Assembly: GCA_012744475.1 (NCBI GenBank)
Contig: JAAYBV010000070.1
Span: 50,894 to 114,893 of the forward strand
DNA from: Phycisphaerae bacterium
GTDB taxonomy: Bacteria > Planctomycetota > Phycisphaerae > Sedimentisphaerales > Anaerobacaceae
Length of the DNA: 64,000 nucleotides
Direction: 5' to 3'
Under the pieces are notes generated by a model. The model had not been told where the DNA came from, did not search any database, and saw nothing but the letters and a program-made list of their open reading frames with translations. Positions 1-8,628 of this stretch are shown in pieces (within the stretch, counting starts at the first letter, position 1; each line of letters starts with the position of its first letter). The translations under genes were made by a program, and so were the position numbers.

Positions 1-1
1 C

Positions 2-142
2 AGTGCCGGGGAGAAGCTGGAGCCGGCCGGCCTGTCCAGGGCCCGCAAGCGGGACCTCCTCGATGCGGTGGCGGCGGCCGAGATATTGCAGTCGTTCCTG
101 GAGGAAAGGGCTTCCAGGGAGGGCCAGCAGGGGACCACGTAG
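2..142 (+). CDS. C-terminal fragment of an unidentified protein (truncated by window edge)
   Basis: Frame 2 is open from the first base to a TAG at 140-142 and reads as a plausible helical C-terminus, with 'LSRARKRDLLDAVAAAEIL' followed by 'QSFLEERASREGQQGTT'. The composition (alternating charged and hydrophobic residues, no low-complexity arginine/proline shadow pattern) is better than that of the overlapping frame that starts at base 3. The gene begins upstream of the window, so its family cannot be named. It lies immediately upstream of rpsO on the same strand. Confidence 0.45.
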   Translation, partial: SAGEKLEPAGLSRARKRDLLDAVAAAEILQSFLEERASREGQQGTT

Positions 143-325
143 GTTGTCCGGCCTGTATCCGGGGGGGCTCGATGAGGGTGGTTGGGCAGACCAGGGCATA
201 TTTTTGGCCCCGCGCGGGGAAAAAGGCTTGCGAAAATCGTCGCAAGTCGTTTAGATTAAAGGATTCATAATTCGAGTGTAAAGTCAACCTCAAGTGAGGC
301 GCACCAGGAAGGGCATTAGGAAAAC
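143..325 (+). promoter_or_regulatory. rpsO leader region with two hairpins
   Basis: This gene-free stretch holds a self-complementary GC palindrome (CCCCGCGCGGGG, 208-219) flanked by T5 and A5. A second stem follows, CTTGCGA (227-233) paired with TCGCAAG (240-246). S15 genes are often autoregulated through leader structure, so these stems are candidates for that or for the transcription start region. No convincing -35/-10 pair was found. The T5/A5 arrangement is not a normal intrinsic terminator on either strand. Confidence 0.3.
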
Positions 326-592
326 ATGCTGACGAAAGAACAGAAAGGCCAGATTCTCACCGATTTCGAGACGCACGAAGGGGACACCGGGTCCCCCGAA
401 GTGCAGATCGCACTTCTGACCAAGCGGATCAACGACCTGACCGAACACCTCAAGGACCACCCGAAGGACCACTCTTCCCGTCGCGGTCTGCTCAAGATGG
501 TCGGCAACCGCTCGGCGCTGCTGAGGTACGTTCGTGACAAGGATGTCAAGCGCTACCAGGCTGTCATCACCCGCCTTGGGCTGCGAAAATAG
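326..592 (+). CDS. rpsO: 30S ribosomal protein S15
   Basis: This 88-aa protein has the usual S15 length and family signatures: '[19 protein letters not shown]' near the N-terminus, '[16 protein letters not shown]' in the rRNA-contacting loop and a C-terminal '[12 protein letters not shown]'. S15 binds the central domain of 16S rRNA early in small-subunit assembly. It is followed 127 bp downstream by pnp, the classical rpsO-pnp arrangement. The ATG at 326 gives the full-length N-terminus ([11 protein letters not shown]), so the start is well supported. Confidence 0.98.
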   Translation: MLTKEQKGQILTDFETHEGDTGSPEVQIALLTKRINDLTEHLKDHPKDHSSRRGLLKMVGNRSALLRYVRDKDVKRYQAVITRLGLRK

Positions 593-719
593 CACAACCC
601 TGTGTATCACTGCCACGGGCCCCAGACCGCTCACGCGACGTGGACGACGCAGGCTCGTTCGGAAGGTGGGATGCCTTCTTGCTCGCTAGCGCACATACGC
701 ACAAACCAGTGAGGTAGTT

Positions 720-2885
720 ATGTCGGATGTTCATAGTGTTTCGAGAGAAATCGGGGGCCGAACGCTCACCATCGAGACCGGGCGCATTGCCCGCCAGGCC
801 GATGGAGCGGTCATGGTGCGGTACGGCGAGACGGTCGTTCTCGTCACCGCGGTCACGGCCCCTCCGCGATTCGAAGATATCGATTTCTTCCCCCTGAGCG
901 TCGATTACCGCGAGAAGCACAGCGCCGCGGGCAAGTTCCCGGGCGGGTTCATCAAACGGGAAGGCCGCCCGAGCACCAAAGAGATCCTCACGGCCCGCAT
1001 GATCGATCGGCCGATCCGCCCATTGTTCCCCGACGGGTATTTCGAGGAAGTCCAGATCATGGCCTCCGTGCTGAGCGCGGACCGCGAGAACGATCCGGAC
1101 GTCCCCGCCATGATCGGCGCCAGTGCGGCGCTGTCGATCAGCAAGATCCCGTTCCAGGGTCCGATCGGCATGTGCCGTCTGGGTCGCGTCGACGGCCAGT
1201 TCGTGATCAACCCCACCTACCAGCAGGCCGAACAGAGCGACATCGCCGTGCTCGTCGGAGGGCGCAAGGAAGCGATCAACATGCTGGAGGTCGGCGCCAA
1301 GGAACTGCCCGAAGACGTCGTCGCGGCGGCGATTGCCAAGGCCCACGAAGCCGTTCGGGAAGTGGTCGAGATGATCGAGGAACTCCAGCAGAAGGCGGGT
1401 GTCGAGAAGGAGATTCCCCTGGCGGAGTTGAATCAGGACCTGTACGCGAAGATCAAGGCGGAGATCTCGGGGCGACTTCGCGAGTTGAAAGACATTCCTG
1501 GCAAGCAGGCTCGCAACGACGCGGTCAACGAGTTTCTGGCCGAGGTGCAGACGCGGTATATCGAGGCGGGTGCGGCCGACGGCTCGGCGGCGGCGCCGGC
1601 GGATGCCGCGGCGCTCAAGACGATGCTCAAACGGATTCTCAGCAAGATCGAGTGCGAAGTTGTCCGAGAGATGATTCTCAGCGGCAAGCGGCCCGACGGT
1701 CGCGGCTACAACGATGTGCGTCCCATCTCCTGTGAGGTGGCTCTGCTGCCCAGGACCCACGGTTCGGCTCTCTTCACTCGTGGAGAGACCCAGGCCCTCG
1801 TAAGCGTGACTCTGGGCACGATTCGCGACGCCCAGATCATCGACGGGCTGCTCGACGAGTACAGCCAGAGCTTCACCTATCACTACAATTTCCCGCCTTT
1901 CGCGGTCGGCGAGGTCAAGCCGATTCGGGGGCCGGGTCGCCGAGAGATCGGACACGGGGCGTTGGCCGAGCGTGCCCTTGAATACGTGCGGCCGGCAGGA
2001 GACAAATTCGCCTATACGATGCGGCTGGTCTCCGACATCACCGAATCCAACGGGTCCAGTTCGATGGCCTCGGTCTGCGGCGGTTCGCTGGCTCTGATGG
2101 ACGCGGGCGTGCCGATCAACCGCGCAGTCGCCGGCATCTCCGTCGGCATGGTCAGTGACGACAAGGGCAGATACGAGCTGTTGACCGACATTATCGGAGA
2201 GGAAGATCATTTCGGCGACATGGATTTCAAGGTCGCCGGAACGACCGAGGGGATTACCGCCATCCAACTGGACATCAAGGCCGAGGGACTGCCGCACCAG
2301 ATCATGGTCGAGGCACTGGGACGAGCCAGGACCGCCCGCCAGCACATCCTGGAGGTTATGAGCAAGGCCATCAGCGCGCCGCGTTCTGAGTTGAGCCAGT
2401 ACGCGCCGAAGCTCATCACGATCGAGATCGATCCCGAGTTCATCGGAAAGGTGATCGGCCCCGGCGGCAAGATGATCAAGAGCCTCCAGGAACAGACCGA
2501 CACGACGATCGAGATCGAGGAGGACGGCACGGTGTTCATCAGTTGCGTCGGAGGCGACGGTCACCTCAAGGCCAAGGCGATGATCGAGGCCATGACGCAG
2601 CCGCCGGAGGTCGGACGTCTTTACAAGGACTCCAAGGTCGTCACGATCAAGGACTTCGGCGTCTTCGTCGAGATTGCACCCGGCGTCGAGGGGCTTTGTC
2701 ACATCAGCGAACTGAGTGGAGGCTACGTCAAGCAGGTCGAGGATGTCTGCAAGCTTGGGGACCTGATCCCGGTCAAGCTCATCTCCATCGATGACCAGGG
2801 CCGGCTCAAGCTCTCGCGCAAGGCCGCCTTGGCGGAACTCGGCATCAAGGAAGAGAGGAAACCTCGGCCCCACGACAAGCGATAA
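720..2885 (+). CDS. pnp: Polyribonucleotide nucleotidyltransferase (PNPase)
   Basis: This 721-aa protein has the full PNPase layout. It contains a first RNase PH domain (N-terminal ~140 residues, 'REKHSAAGKFPGGFIKREGR'), a helical linker and a second RNase PH domain ('RPDGRGYNDVRPISCEVALL' from ~residue 325). A KH domain follows with the IGPGGK loop near residues 578-584, then an S1 domain from ~630. It degrades RNA 3'-to-5' by phosphorolysis, releasing nucleoside diphosphates. A GAGG Shine-Dalgarno lies at 711-714, about 5 nt before the ATG. It is co-directional with rpsO and presumably co-transcribed. Confidence 0.98.
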   Translation: MSDVHSVSREIGGRTLTIETGRIARQADGAVMVRYGETVVLVTAVTAPPRFEDIDFFPLSVDYREKHSAAGKFPGGFIKREGRPSTKEILTARMIDRPIRPLFPDGYFEEVQIMASVLSADRENDPDVPAMIGASAALSISKIPFQGPIGMCRLGRVDGQFVINPTYQQAEQSDIAVLVGGRKEAINMLEVGAKELPEDVVAAAIAKAHEAVREVVEMIEELQQKAGVEKEIPLAELNQDLYAKIKAEISGRLRELKDIPGKQARNDAVNEFLAEVQTRYIEAGAADGSAAAPADAAALKTMLKRILSKIECEVVREMILSGKRPDGRGYNDVRPISCEVALLPRTHGSALFTRGETQALVSVTLGTIRDAQIIDGLLDEYSQSFTYHYNFPPFAVGEVKPIRGPGRREIGHGALAERALEYVRPAGDKFAYTMRLVSDITESNGSSSMASVCGGSLALMDAGVPINRAVAGISVGMVSDDKGRYELLTDIIGEEDHFGDMDFKVAGTTEGITAIQLDIKAEGLPHQIMVEALGRARTARQHILEVMSKAISAPRSELSQYAPKLITIEIDPEFIGKVIGPGGKMIKSLQEQTDTTIEIEEDGTVFISCVGGDGHLKAKAMIEAMTQPPEVGRLYKDSKVVTIKDFGVFVEIAPGVEGLCHISELSGGYVKQVEDVCKLGDLIPVKLISIDDQGRLKLSRKAALAELGIKEERKPRPHDKR

Positions 2886-3049
2886 GTTCCTTCGTTGGCA
2901 GTAGGGCCGACGGAGTCATCAGAAGAAAAGATTGTTCCGAGCCGAAACTCAGAAGGGCGCAACACCGGGCCACAGCCAGGCCGGATCTTCTGATCTTTCG
3001 GCTCTTGGTTTTGGGGCATCAGGGGAAAGCCAGGCGGGGTGACAGGCGC

Positions 3050-3904
3050 GTGAAACCGTTTATCGGCGGAGTCATTCTGGCTCTTGTGATCGTGGTTCCG
3101 GCCACAGCGCTCCTGCTTCGCAGAGTCAGCCGCCGGGCGGGCGCAGGACAGGCGCCTCAGGCGGACCCTGACGAGACGTTGACGCGTCTGACAGGCGAGC
3201 TGGCCCATGAGATCAAGAATCCGCTCTCGACCATCAAGGTGAACCTGAAGCTTACGAAAGAGGCCCTGGAGGACATCGATCTTCGCGAGTCGTCCAAGTC
3301 GGCTGTAGATCGGTGCCAGCAGGGACTGTCCAGTGCCATGAGGAAGATCACAGTGATCCAGAAGGAGACAGACCGGCTTGAACAGATCGTGGACGGCTTT
3401 CTCCGCTATGTGAAGCGTCCTGACCTGCAACTGGTCACGATGGACCTCAATGAGCTGGTCGGAGACATGGTTGATTTCTATCTGCCCCAGGCCTACAGCC
3501 ATTCGCTCACCCTGCGGCACAGTCTTGCGGCCGAGCCCTTGATCTGCCGGGTCGATGCCGGGGCCCTGAAACAGGTGCTGCTGAACCTGCTGATCAACGC
3601 GCAGCAGGCCATGGACGGTGGCGGCGAGCTGATGATCCGAACGCAGCCGCGTCCGAGCAGGGCGGTGATCCAGATCAGTGACACCGGCAGGGGGATACCC
3701 GCGGAGAAGCTGACCACGATCTTTCAGCCCTATTGCTCGTTCCGTACCGGCGGCACAGGGCTAGGCCTGGCAACCGCCAAGAAGATCGTGGAGTCGCACG
3801 GTGGAACGATCTCCGTGCACAGCGAGGTCGGCAAAGGGACCTCCTTCACCATCGAGCTGCCACTGGCGGGCGCGGCCCGTGCGTCGAATGAGGTGAACCC
3901 ATGA
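3050..3904 (+). CDS. Membrane-anchored sensor histidine kinase (NtrB-like)
   Basis: I chose the GTG at 3050 because the next residues (MKPFIGGVILALVIVVP) form a clean membrane anchor and a GGGG-rich ribosome site precedes it. The in-frame TTG at 3005 would add unlikely residues. The protein has an H-box 'GELAHEIKNPLSTIKVNL' with His near residue 53, then an ATPase domain: N-box 'VLLNLLINAQQAM', G1 'DTGRGIP' and G2 'GGTGLGLATAKKIVE'. There is no recognisable PAS or periplasmic sensor domain, so the input signal is unknown. Its stop overlaps the ATG of the sigma-54 regulator by 4 nt, so the two form a two-component pair. Confidence 0.92.
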   Translation: MKPFIGGVILALVIVVPATALLLRRVSRRAGAGQAPQADPDETLTRLTGELAHEIKNPLSTIKVNLKLTKEALEDIDLRESSKSAVDRCQQGLSSAMRKITVIQKETDRLEQIVDGFLRYVKRPDLQLVTMDLNELVGDMVDFYLPQAYSHSLTLRHSLAAEPLICRVDAGALKQVLLNLLINAQQAMDGGGELMIRTQPRPSRAVIQISDTGRGIPAEKLTTIFQPYCSFRTGGTGLGLATAKKIVESHGGTISVHSEVGKGTSFTIELPLAGAARASNEVNP

Positions 3905-5268
3905 CGGAACACAAGCCCGTGGTTCTGGTCGTAGACGACGAGCGAGACCACGCCGATGGGATCGTCGAGGCCCTGGAGCGTCTGCCGGTCAAGGCTCTGG
4001 CGGTCTACACCGGTGAGGACGCCATCGAGATGGTGCGTCGCCGCCGGGTGGACGTGGTTGTGACGGATCTGAAGCTGGAAGGTCAGGCCGACGGCCTGGA
4101 CGTGCTGCGCGAGGCCCGGCAGCACAGCGATTCGACCCAGGTAATTCTGATCACGGCCTATGCGACGATCGAAAACTGCAAAGAGGCGATCAAACAGGGG
4201 GCGTTCGACTATCTGGTCAAGCCGCTCGACATCGACCAGTTGCGTACGCTGGTGGAGCAGGCCAGCCGCAAGGCCGCCAGCGCCGACCAGGGACGCACGC
4301 CGTCGGAGCGAAACCAGGAACGCTTCCTCTTCGAGGGCATCAAAGGCAACAGCCCGGCCATGCAGGGGATCTTTGAGATCGTCCGTCGCGTCGCGCCCAC
4401 GAACATCGCGGTGCTGATCGAAGGGCCTTCGGGGACCGGCAAGGAGCTTCTGGCCCGGGCGATCCACGACAACTCGCTGCGTCGCACCAAGCCGTTCCGG
4501 CCGGTCAACTGCGCCGGCCTGACGGAAACCCTGCTCGAGAGCGAGCTGTTCGGACACGTCAGGGGCGCCTTCACCGGCGCCAACACCGACCGCAAGGGAC
4601 TCTTTGAAATCGCGCACGAGGGCACGCTGTTTCTCGACGAGATCGGGGATATGCCTTTGAACATGCAGGCCAAGCTGCTCCGCGTTCTCGAAGACGGCCT
4701 GGTCATCCCCGTCGGTTCCAGCAAGGCGATTTCGGTGGATGTGCGGATCATCAGTGCCACCAATCACAGCCTGAGCAGACTGATCGAACAGAACAGATTT
4801 CGCGAGGACCTGTATTTTCGGATCAAGGGAGTGAGTGTCTCGCTGCCGGCGTTGCGGGAGCGTCCGGAAGACATTCCGCTGCTCGTGGAGCATTTCCTGC
4901 AGGAAGCTGTCGAAGAGATCGGCTCGAACGTGCGTGGCGTGAGCGACGCGGCGATGCAGATTCTGGTCGGCCACGACTGGCCCGGCAATGTCCGGCAGCT
5001 CAAGAACGCCGTTCGGACCATGGTCGTGATGTGCGATCGGGACCGGCTCGACGTTCAGGACATCCCGCCGGAGATTTCGCGCCGGCGCCAACTGACCGGC
5101 GCCAGCGCCTCGCCTTCAAACTTGGCCGGCGTCTCGCTCAACGATATCGAAAAGAAAGCCATCGTCGATACGCTCGCCAGGACCGAGGGCAATCGCGAGA
5201 AAGCCGCTAAGATTCTCGGCATCGGCGAGCGCACGCTCTACCGCAAGATCAAAGAGTACAACCTGTAA
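3901..5268 (+). CDS. NtrC-family sigma-54-dependent response regulator
   Basis: This 455-aa protein has three domains. A receiver domain occupies the N-terminal ~125 residues (acidic 'VVDDERD', phospho-acceptor Asp near 56 in 'VVVTDLKLEG', conserved Lys in 'YLVKPLD'). A sigma-54 AAA+ domain follows, with Walker A 'GPSGTGKELLARAI', the GAFTGA loop 'HVRGAFTGAN' and Walker B 'GTLFLDEIGDM'. A Fis-type HTH lies at the C-terminus ('NREKAAKILGIGERTLYRKI'). All catalytic elements for remodelling sigma-54 polymerase are present, so it should activate -24/-12 promoters when phosphorylated by the overlapping upstream kinase. Its targets are not evident from the window. Confidence 0.96.
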   Translation: MTEHKPVVLVVDDERDHADGIVEALERLPVKALAVYTGEDAIEMVRRRRVDVVVTDLKLEGQADGLDVLREARQHSDSTQVILITAYATIENCKEAIKQGAFDYLVKPLDIDQLRTLVEQASRKAASADQGRTPSERNQERFLFEGIKGNSPAMQGIFEIVRRVAPTNIAVLIEGPSGTGKELLARAIHDNSLRRTKPFRPVNCAGLTETLLESELFGHVRGAFTGANTDRKGLFEIAHEGTLFLDEIGDMPLNMQAKLLRVLEDGLVIPVGSSKAISVDVRIISATNHSLSRLIEQNRFREDLYFRIKGVSVSLPALRERPEDIPLLVEHFLQEAVEEIGSNVRGVSDAAMQILVGHDWPGNVRQLKNAVRTMVVMCDRDRLDVQDIPPEISRRRQLTGASASPSNLAGVSLNDIEKKAIVDTLARTEGNREKAAKILGIGERTLYRKIKEYNL

Positions 5269-5293
5269 TCTGTCTTGCGCGGCGGGCACGGTC

Positions 5294-5947
5294 TCAATCC
5301 GCCAGAAGGCTGGGCCGCATCCGTTGGAGCCAGTCGGGCAGATCGTCCCGCGTCACCTCGGCCCACAACCCTTTTCGCAGCGCACGGGCGCTGGCCTCCA
5401 GTTCCCCGTACTTGTGGAAGTAGCTGTGTTTGAACCGCAGGTCGGCGTAGGCGTACCCTTCGGTCAGCATCGCCTCGTTGAGCACGGTGCCGTCGTCAAG
5501 CTCCAGGTAGGCGAGCAATCTGCCATAATTGCACCGCGTGCGATCGCCTTCGTCGAGATGCACGGTCACCTGTCTGCCGGAGATCCGCGTGCGTGTAAAC
5601 GCCGTCGCTTCCTCGGCAAAGCGGGCGGGACGGCGATCTTTGTAGTTCATCTCGGGCGCATCGATCCCGAGCAGACGAACCCTTGTCGTCGCGTGTTGGC
5701 CGTCGGGCGCGTCCACGTCCACCGTGTCGCCGTCCAGAACGGAGACGACACGGAACGCTTTGCCGTGATAGCGGGTCCTGTCCCGAGCGGCGGATTGTCC
5801 GGGTGAATCGCCCTGTGCGATCCGGCGAGGGGAGATCACGCTCCGGTCGAGCCAGACCAGGAGGACGAGTCCCACGAGACTCGCGCCGGTCAGAACCACC
5901 CGCGCGCGTCTGCTCCAAACGCGAGTTGGTCGTCGCGGCCGGGTCAA
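5294..5947 (-). CDS. Membrane-anchored thermonuclease-like (SNase) protein
   Basis: The C-terminal ~150 residues match the staphylococcal nuclease fold: 'VVSVLDGDTVDV', 'TRVRLLGIDAPEMN' and 'NYGRLLAYLELDDGTVLNEAML'. They retain the Asp, Arg and Glu positions typical of the calcium-dependent active site. A single hydrophobic segment (VVLTGASLVGLVLLVWL) near the N-terminus suggests export or membrane anchoring. The TTG at 5947 overlaps the TGA of the aspartokinase gene (TTGA), which is my reason for this start. The longer open frame to 6097 runs inside the kinase gene and looks like shadow. A GTG further in (MVLTGAS) is the alternative. It is the last gene of the hom operon. Confidence 0.85.
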   Translation of the reverse strand: MTRPRRPTRVWSRRARVVLTGASLVGLVLLVWLDRSVISPRRIAQGDSPGQSAARDRTRYHGKAFRVVSVLDGDTVDVDAPDGQHATTRVRLLGIDAPEMNYKDRRPARFAEEATAFTRTRISGRQVTVHLDEGDRTRCNYGRLLAYLELDDGTVLNEAMLTEGYAYADLRFKHSYFHKYGELEASARALRKGLWAEVTRDDLPDWLQRMRPSLLAD

Positions 5948-7308
5948 TGGACCTTGCCTATCTTCAGCAGCGCGTGGCCCAGGGCCTGGACCGCATGCTT
6001 GCGGTCGATCTCCTTGACGCCGAACATGATGCTGATCTCGGAGGAGCCCTGGTTGATCATCTCGATATTGACGCCGGCATCCGCCAGAGCGGCACACGCC
6101 CTTGCGGCAACACCCACCGCGTACCGCATGCCTTCTCCGACGATCATGACCAGCGAGAGGCCGTGCTCGATCGTCACATCGTCCACCTGAAGCTCGGTGC
6201 GAATCCGCGTGAGCACCTGCTCTTCCTTCTCCGGCGTCAGCGGCGCGCTTCGCAGGATCACCGACATGTCGTCAATGCCGGATGGCACGTGCTCGAAGGA
6301 CAGGCGCTCGTCTTCCAGGACCTGCAGCAAACGGCGGCCGAAGCCCAGTTCCCGGTTCATCATGTACTTGTGCAGGAAGATCGCGCTGAATCCGTCCGCG
6401 CTGGCGATGCCGGTGATCTCCCCCTGCTCGTATTTGCGTTCGGCTACGATCATGGTACCGGGCGCTTCGGGCCGGTTAGTGTTCTTGATGCAAATGGGAA
6501 CCTTGGCGCGGACCGCGGGAACGATGGCTTCGTCGTGGAATACGCCGAAGCCGGCATACGACAATTCCCGCATTTCCCGGAACGTCAGGAGGTTGATCGC
6601 CGGCGCATCGGGCACGAGACGCGGGTCCAGAGCGAACACTGAATCGACGTCGGTGAAGTTCTCGTAGACGTCGGCCTCCACGGCGGCCGCGAGAATGGCC
6701 CCGGTGATGTCCGAACCGCCGCGAGGAAACGTGGCGACCTCTCCCTGGCGTGTGTAGCCGAAGAACCCGGGGAAGATGATGATCTCCTGCGCGTCTCGCA
6801 GCGACTTGAGGCTGAGAAAGGACTCAGGCAGGACCTGGGCGTTGCCGAAATCGCCGCTCAGGAGCAGACCGGCCTCTTTCGGATCGACGTAACGAGCCGG
6901 GATGCCCTGGTTGACGAAGACCTGCGCGACAATCTTGGCATTGTTGTCTTCACCGGACGCCTTGATCGTATCCATGAATTGGGCGTTGTTGCTGGAACGA
7001 CGAGCGATGCGATCCCGCAGATCGGACTCAATCTCGCCGACGATGGAGGCGTCCAGACCTAACTCCCGCTGGATCTCAGCGTATCGTCCGACCACCACAG
7101 CCAGTTCCTGCTCATAGGGCCGGCCCGCAATGACGGCATCGGCCAGGGCAATGAGCAGGTCGGTCACTTTGATGTCTCTGGAGAAACGCTTGCCCGGCGC
7201 CGAGACCACGACGATCCGCCGGTCCGGGTCGGCTTTGATGATTTTGACCACCTTCAATATCTGTTTGGCGTCCGCTACGGACGATCCTCCGAATTTCGCG
7301 ACTTTCAT
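5944..7308 (-). CDS. Aspartokinase
   Basis: This 454-aa enzyme phosphorylates L-aspartate, the entry step to lysine, methionine and threonine. The N-terminus 'MKVAKFGGSSVADA' carries the KFGGSS nucleotide-binding signature. 'FPRGGSDITGAILAAAVEAD' and 'ENFTDVDSVFALDPR' are typical of the kinase domain. The last ~150 residues form two ACT domains ('SVILRSAPLTPEKEEQVL' and 'VNIEMINQGSSEISIMFGV'), the usual site of feedback inhibition by threonine or lysine. It is monofunctional (no fused homoserine dehydrogenase) and is encoded just downstream of a separate hom. Confidence 0.96.
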   Translation of the reverse strand: MKVAKFGGSSVADAKQILKVVKIIKADPDRRIVVVSAPGKRFSRDIKVTDLLIALADAVIAGRPYEQELAVVVGRYAEIQRELGLDASIVGEIESDLRDRIARRSSNNAQFMDTIKASGEDNNAKIVAQVFVNQGIPARYVDPKEAGLLLSGDFGNAQVLPESFLSLKSLRDAQEIIIFPGFFGYTRQGEVATFPRGGSDITGAILAAAVEADVYENFTDVDSVFALDPRLVPDAPAINLLTFREMRELSYAGFGVFHDEAIVPAVRAKVPICIKNTNRPEAPGTMIVAERKYEQGEITGIASADGFSAIFLHKYMMNRELGFGRRLLQVLEDERLSFEHVPSGIDDMSVILRSAPLTPEKEEQVLTRIRTELQVDDVTIEHGLSLVMIVGEGMRYAVGVAARACAALADAGVNIEMINQGSSEISIMFGVKEIDRKHAVQALGHALLKIGKVH

Positions 7309-7371
7309 GGTGTCCCCTTCTGTGGTTCCCCCTCCGTGACTACAGCATTTATCGCACGGTTACCCGGCTCC

Positions 7372-8568
7372 CTATCGGCCCGCGCTCTTGAGAAAATACT
7401 CCATGAGTTCACATCCGTTCTCGATCCGGAATCCCGACCTGGTGGCGTTGGACTCTCCGAAACCGAGGTGGAGAATGCCCGTCACGCCCGTGCCGGCCAT
7501 GGCAAACGGGACCGGCTCGGCCGAATGGGCTCCATGCCGCACCGGCGTGGGATGATCGGGCAGGACCAGGATGCGCCAGCTTTCGAAGCGCTCCAGGACT
7601 TCGAGCACGGGTCCGACGATGTGCTTGTCTATCTCTTCGATCGCAGCCTTCTTGATCTCGGCGTGGCCCCCGTGCGACGCCTCGTCCGGCGCTTCGATAT
7701 GAACAAAAACCAGATCATGGTCTTCGAGGGCTTCTATCGCCGCGGCGGCTTTGCCCTGGTAGTTGGTGTCGAACAGCCCTGTGGCGCCGGGGACCTCGAT
7801 CAGGTCGAAGCCCACCAGCCTGGCCAGACCACGAACGAGATCGACCGCCGTGATCGCCGCACCGCAGATGCCAAACCGCTTGCGGAAGCTCTCCAGATGA
7901 GCCCGCTTGCCCTGGCCCCAGAGCCAGATCGAACTGACCTGATTCTCGCCAAGGTCGCGGCGGACGCGGTTGACGTCGTGGTCGGCGAAGACCTGCCGCG
8001 ACAGGTTCATCAGCTCAATGAGCATGTCCGCCCCTTTGCCGCGCGGCAGCAGTTTCTCGACCGCGGTGCCGATGTGATCGTGCGGGGGATAGGTCCGGAC
8101 GTCGAAATCCATCCCTCGGCACACGAGCAGGTGCCGGTAGCTGACGCCGGGATGGAATGACAATCGCTCGTCGGTGATTCGTGTTTGCAGATCCCGGAGC
8201 AGGCTGGCCCCTTCTTCCGTCGTGATGTGCCCGGCGCTGTGATCGGCCATCTTACCGTCGGCGATTGTCACCAGGTTGCAGCGGAAGACCCAGTCGGAGG
8301 CCCCGAGCTTGATCCCCTGCGCCGCCGCCTCGATAGGCGCCCGGCCGGTGTAGTAGCGTGCCGGATCGTATCCCAGCAGGCTCATCTGGGCGACGTCGCT
8401 GCCCGGGTCCATGCCGCCAGGGACCGTCCGCACAAGACCCTGTCGGCCCTGCGTGGTGATCCGGTCCATGTTCGGCGTCTCGGCGGCTTCGAGAGCGGTC
8501 TTGCCGCCAAACAGCTCGATCGGCTCGTCGGCCGCTCCATCCGGGACGATGATTGCGTACTTTGTCAT
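7372..8568 (-). CDS. Archaeal-type cofactor-independent phosphoglycerate mutase family; probable homoserine kinase
   Basis: This 398-aa protein belongs to the alkaline-phosphatase superfamily branch that includes archaeal ApgM. It shows 'YAIIVPDGAADEP', 'PGSDVAQMSLLGYDP', 'VFVHIEAPDEASHGGHA' and 'ILVLPDHPTPVRHGAHSAEPVPF', the metal-ligand Asp/His motifs of the family. The family is annotated both as phosphoglycerate mutase and as 'proposed homoserine kinase' when it sits in threonine loci. Here it is sandwiched between hom and aspartokinase on one strand, and no GHMP-type ThrB is visible nearby. I therefore favour homoserine kinase by context. The sequence alone does not decide between the two roles. 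Confidence 0.85.
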   Translation of the reverse strand: MTKYAIIVPDGAADEPIELFGGKTALEAAETPNMDRITTQGRQGLVRTVPGGMDPGSDVAQMSLLGYDPARYYTGRAPIEAAAQGIKLGASDWVFRCNLVTIADGKMADHSAGHITTEEGASLLRDLQTRITDERLSFHPGVSYRHLLVCRGMDFDVRTYPPHDHIGTAVEKLLPRGKGADMLIELMNLSRQVFADHDVNRVRRDLGENQVSSIWLWGQGKRAHLESFRKRFGICGAAITAVDLVRGLARLVGFDLIEVPGATGLFDTNYQGKAAAAIEALEDHDLVFVHIEAPDEASHGGHAEIKKAAIEEIDKHIVGPVLEVLERFESWRILVLPDHPTPVRHGAHSAEPVPFAMAGTGVTGILHLGFGESNATRSGFRIENGCELMEYFLKSAGR

Positions 8569-8628
8569 AGCTTACCTGATCGGCGAATCCGAAGGCGAAC
8601 TGCGGCGCCCGCCGCCGGTCGCGCGTGC

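Noticed and set aside
201..224. T5-GC palindrome-A5 before rpsO as an intrinsic terminator
   Set aside because: The hairpin is followed by A residues on both strands, so it lacks the U-tract of an intrinsic terminator.
3..254. Plus-strand frame at the left edge
   Set aside because: Arg/Pro/Ser-rich shadow of the better partial frame 2-142.
567..2873. Very long minus-strand open frame (768 aa)
   Set aside because: It is fully antisense to pnp and has the His/Asp/Arg-rich composition of a high-GC shadow frame.
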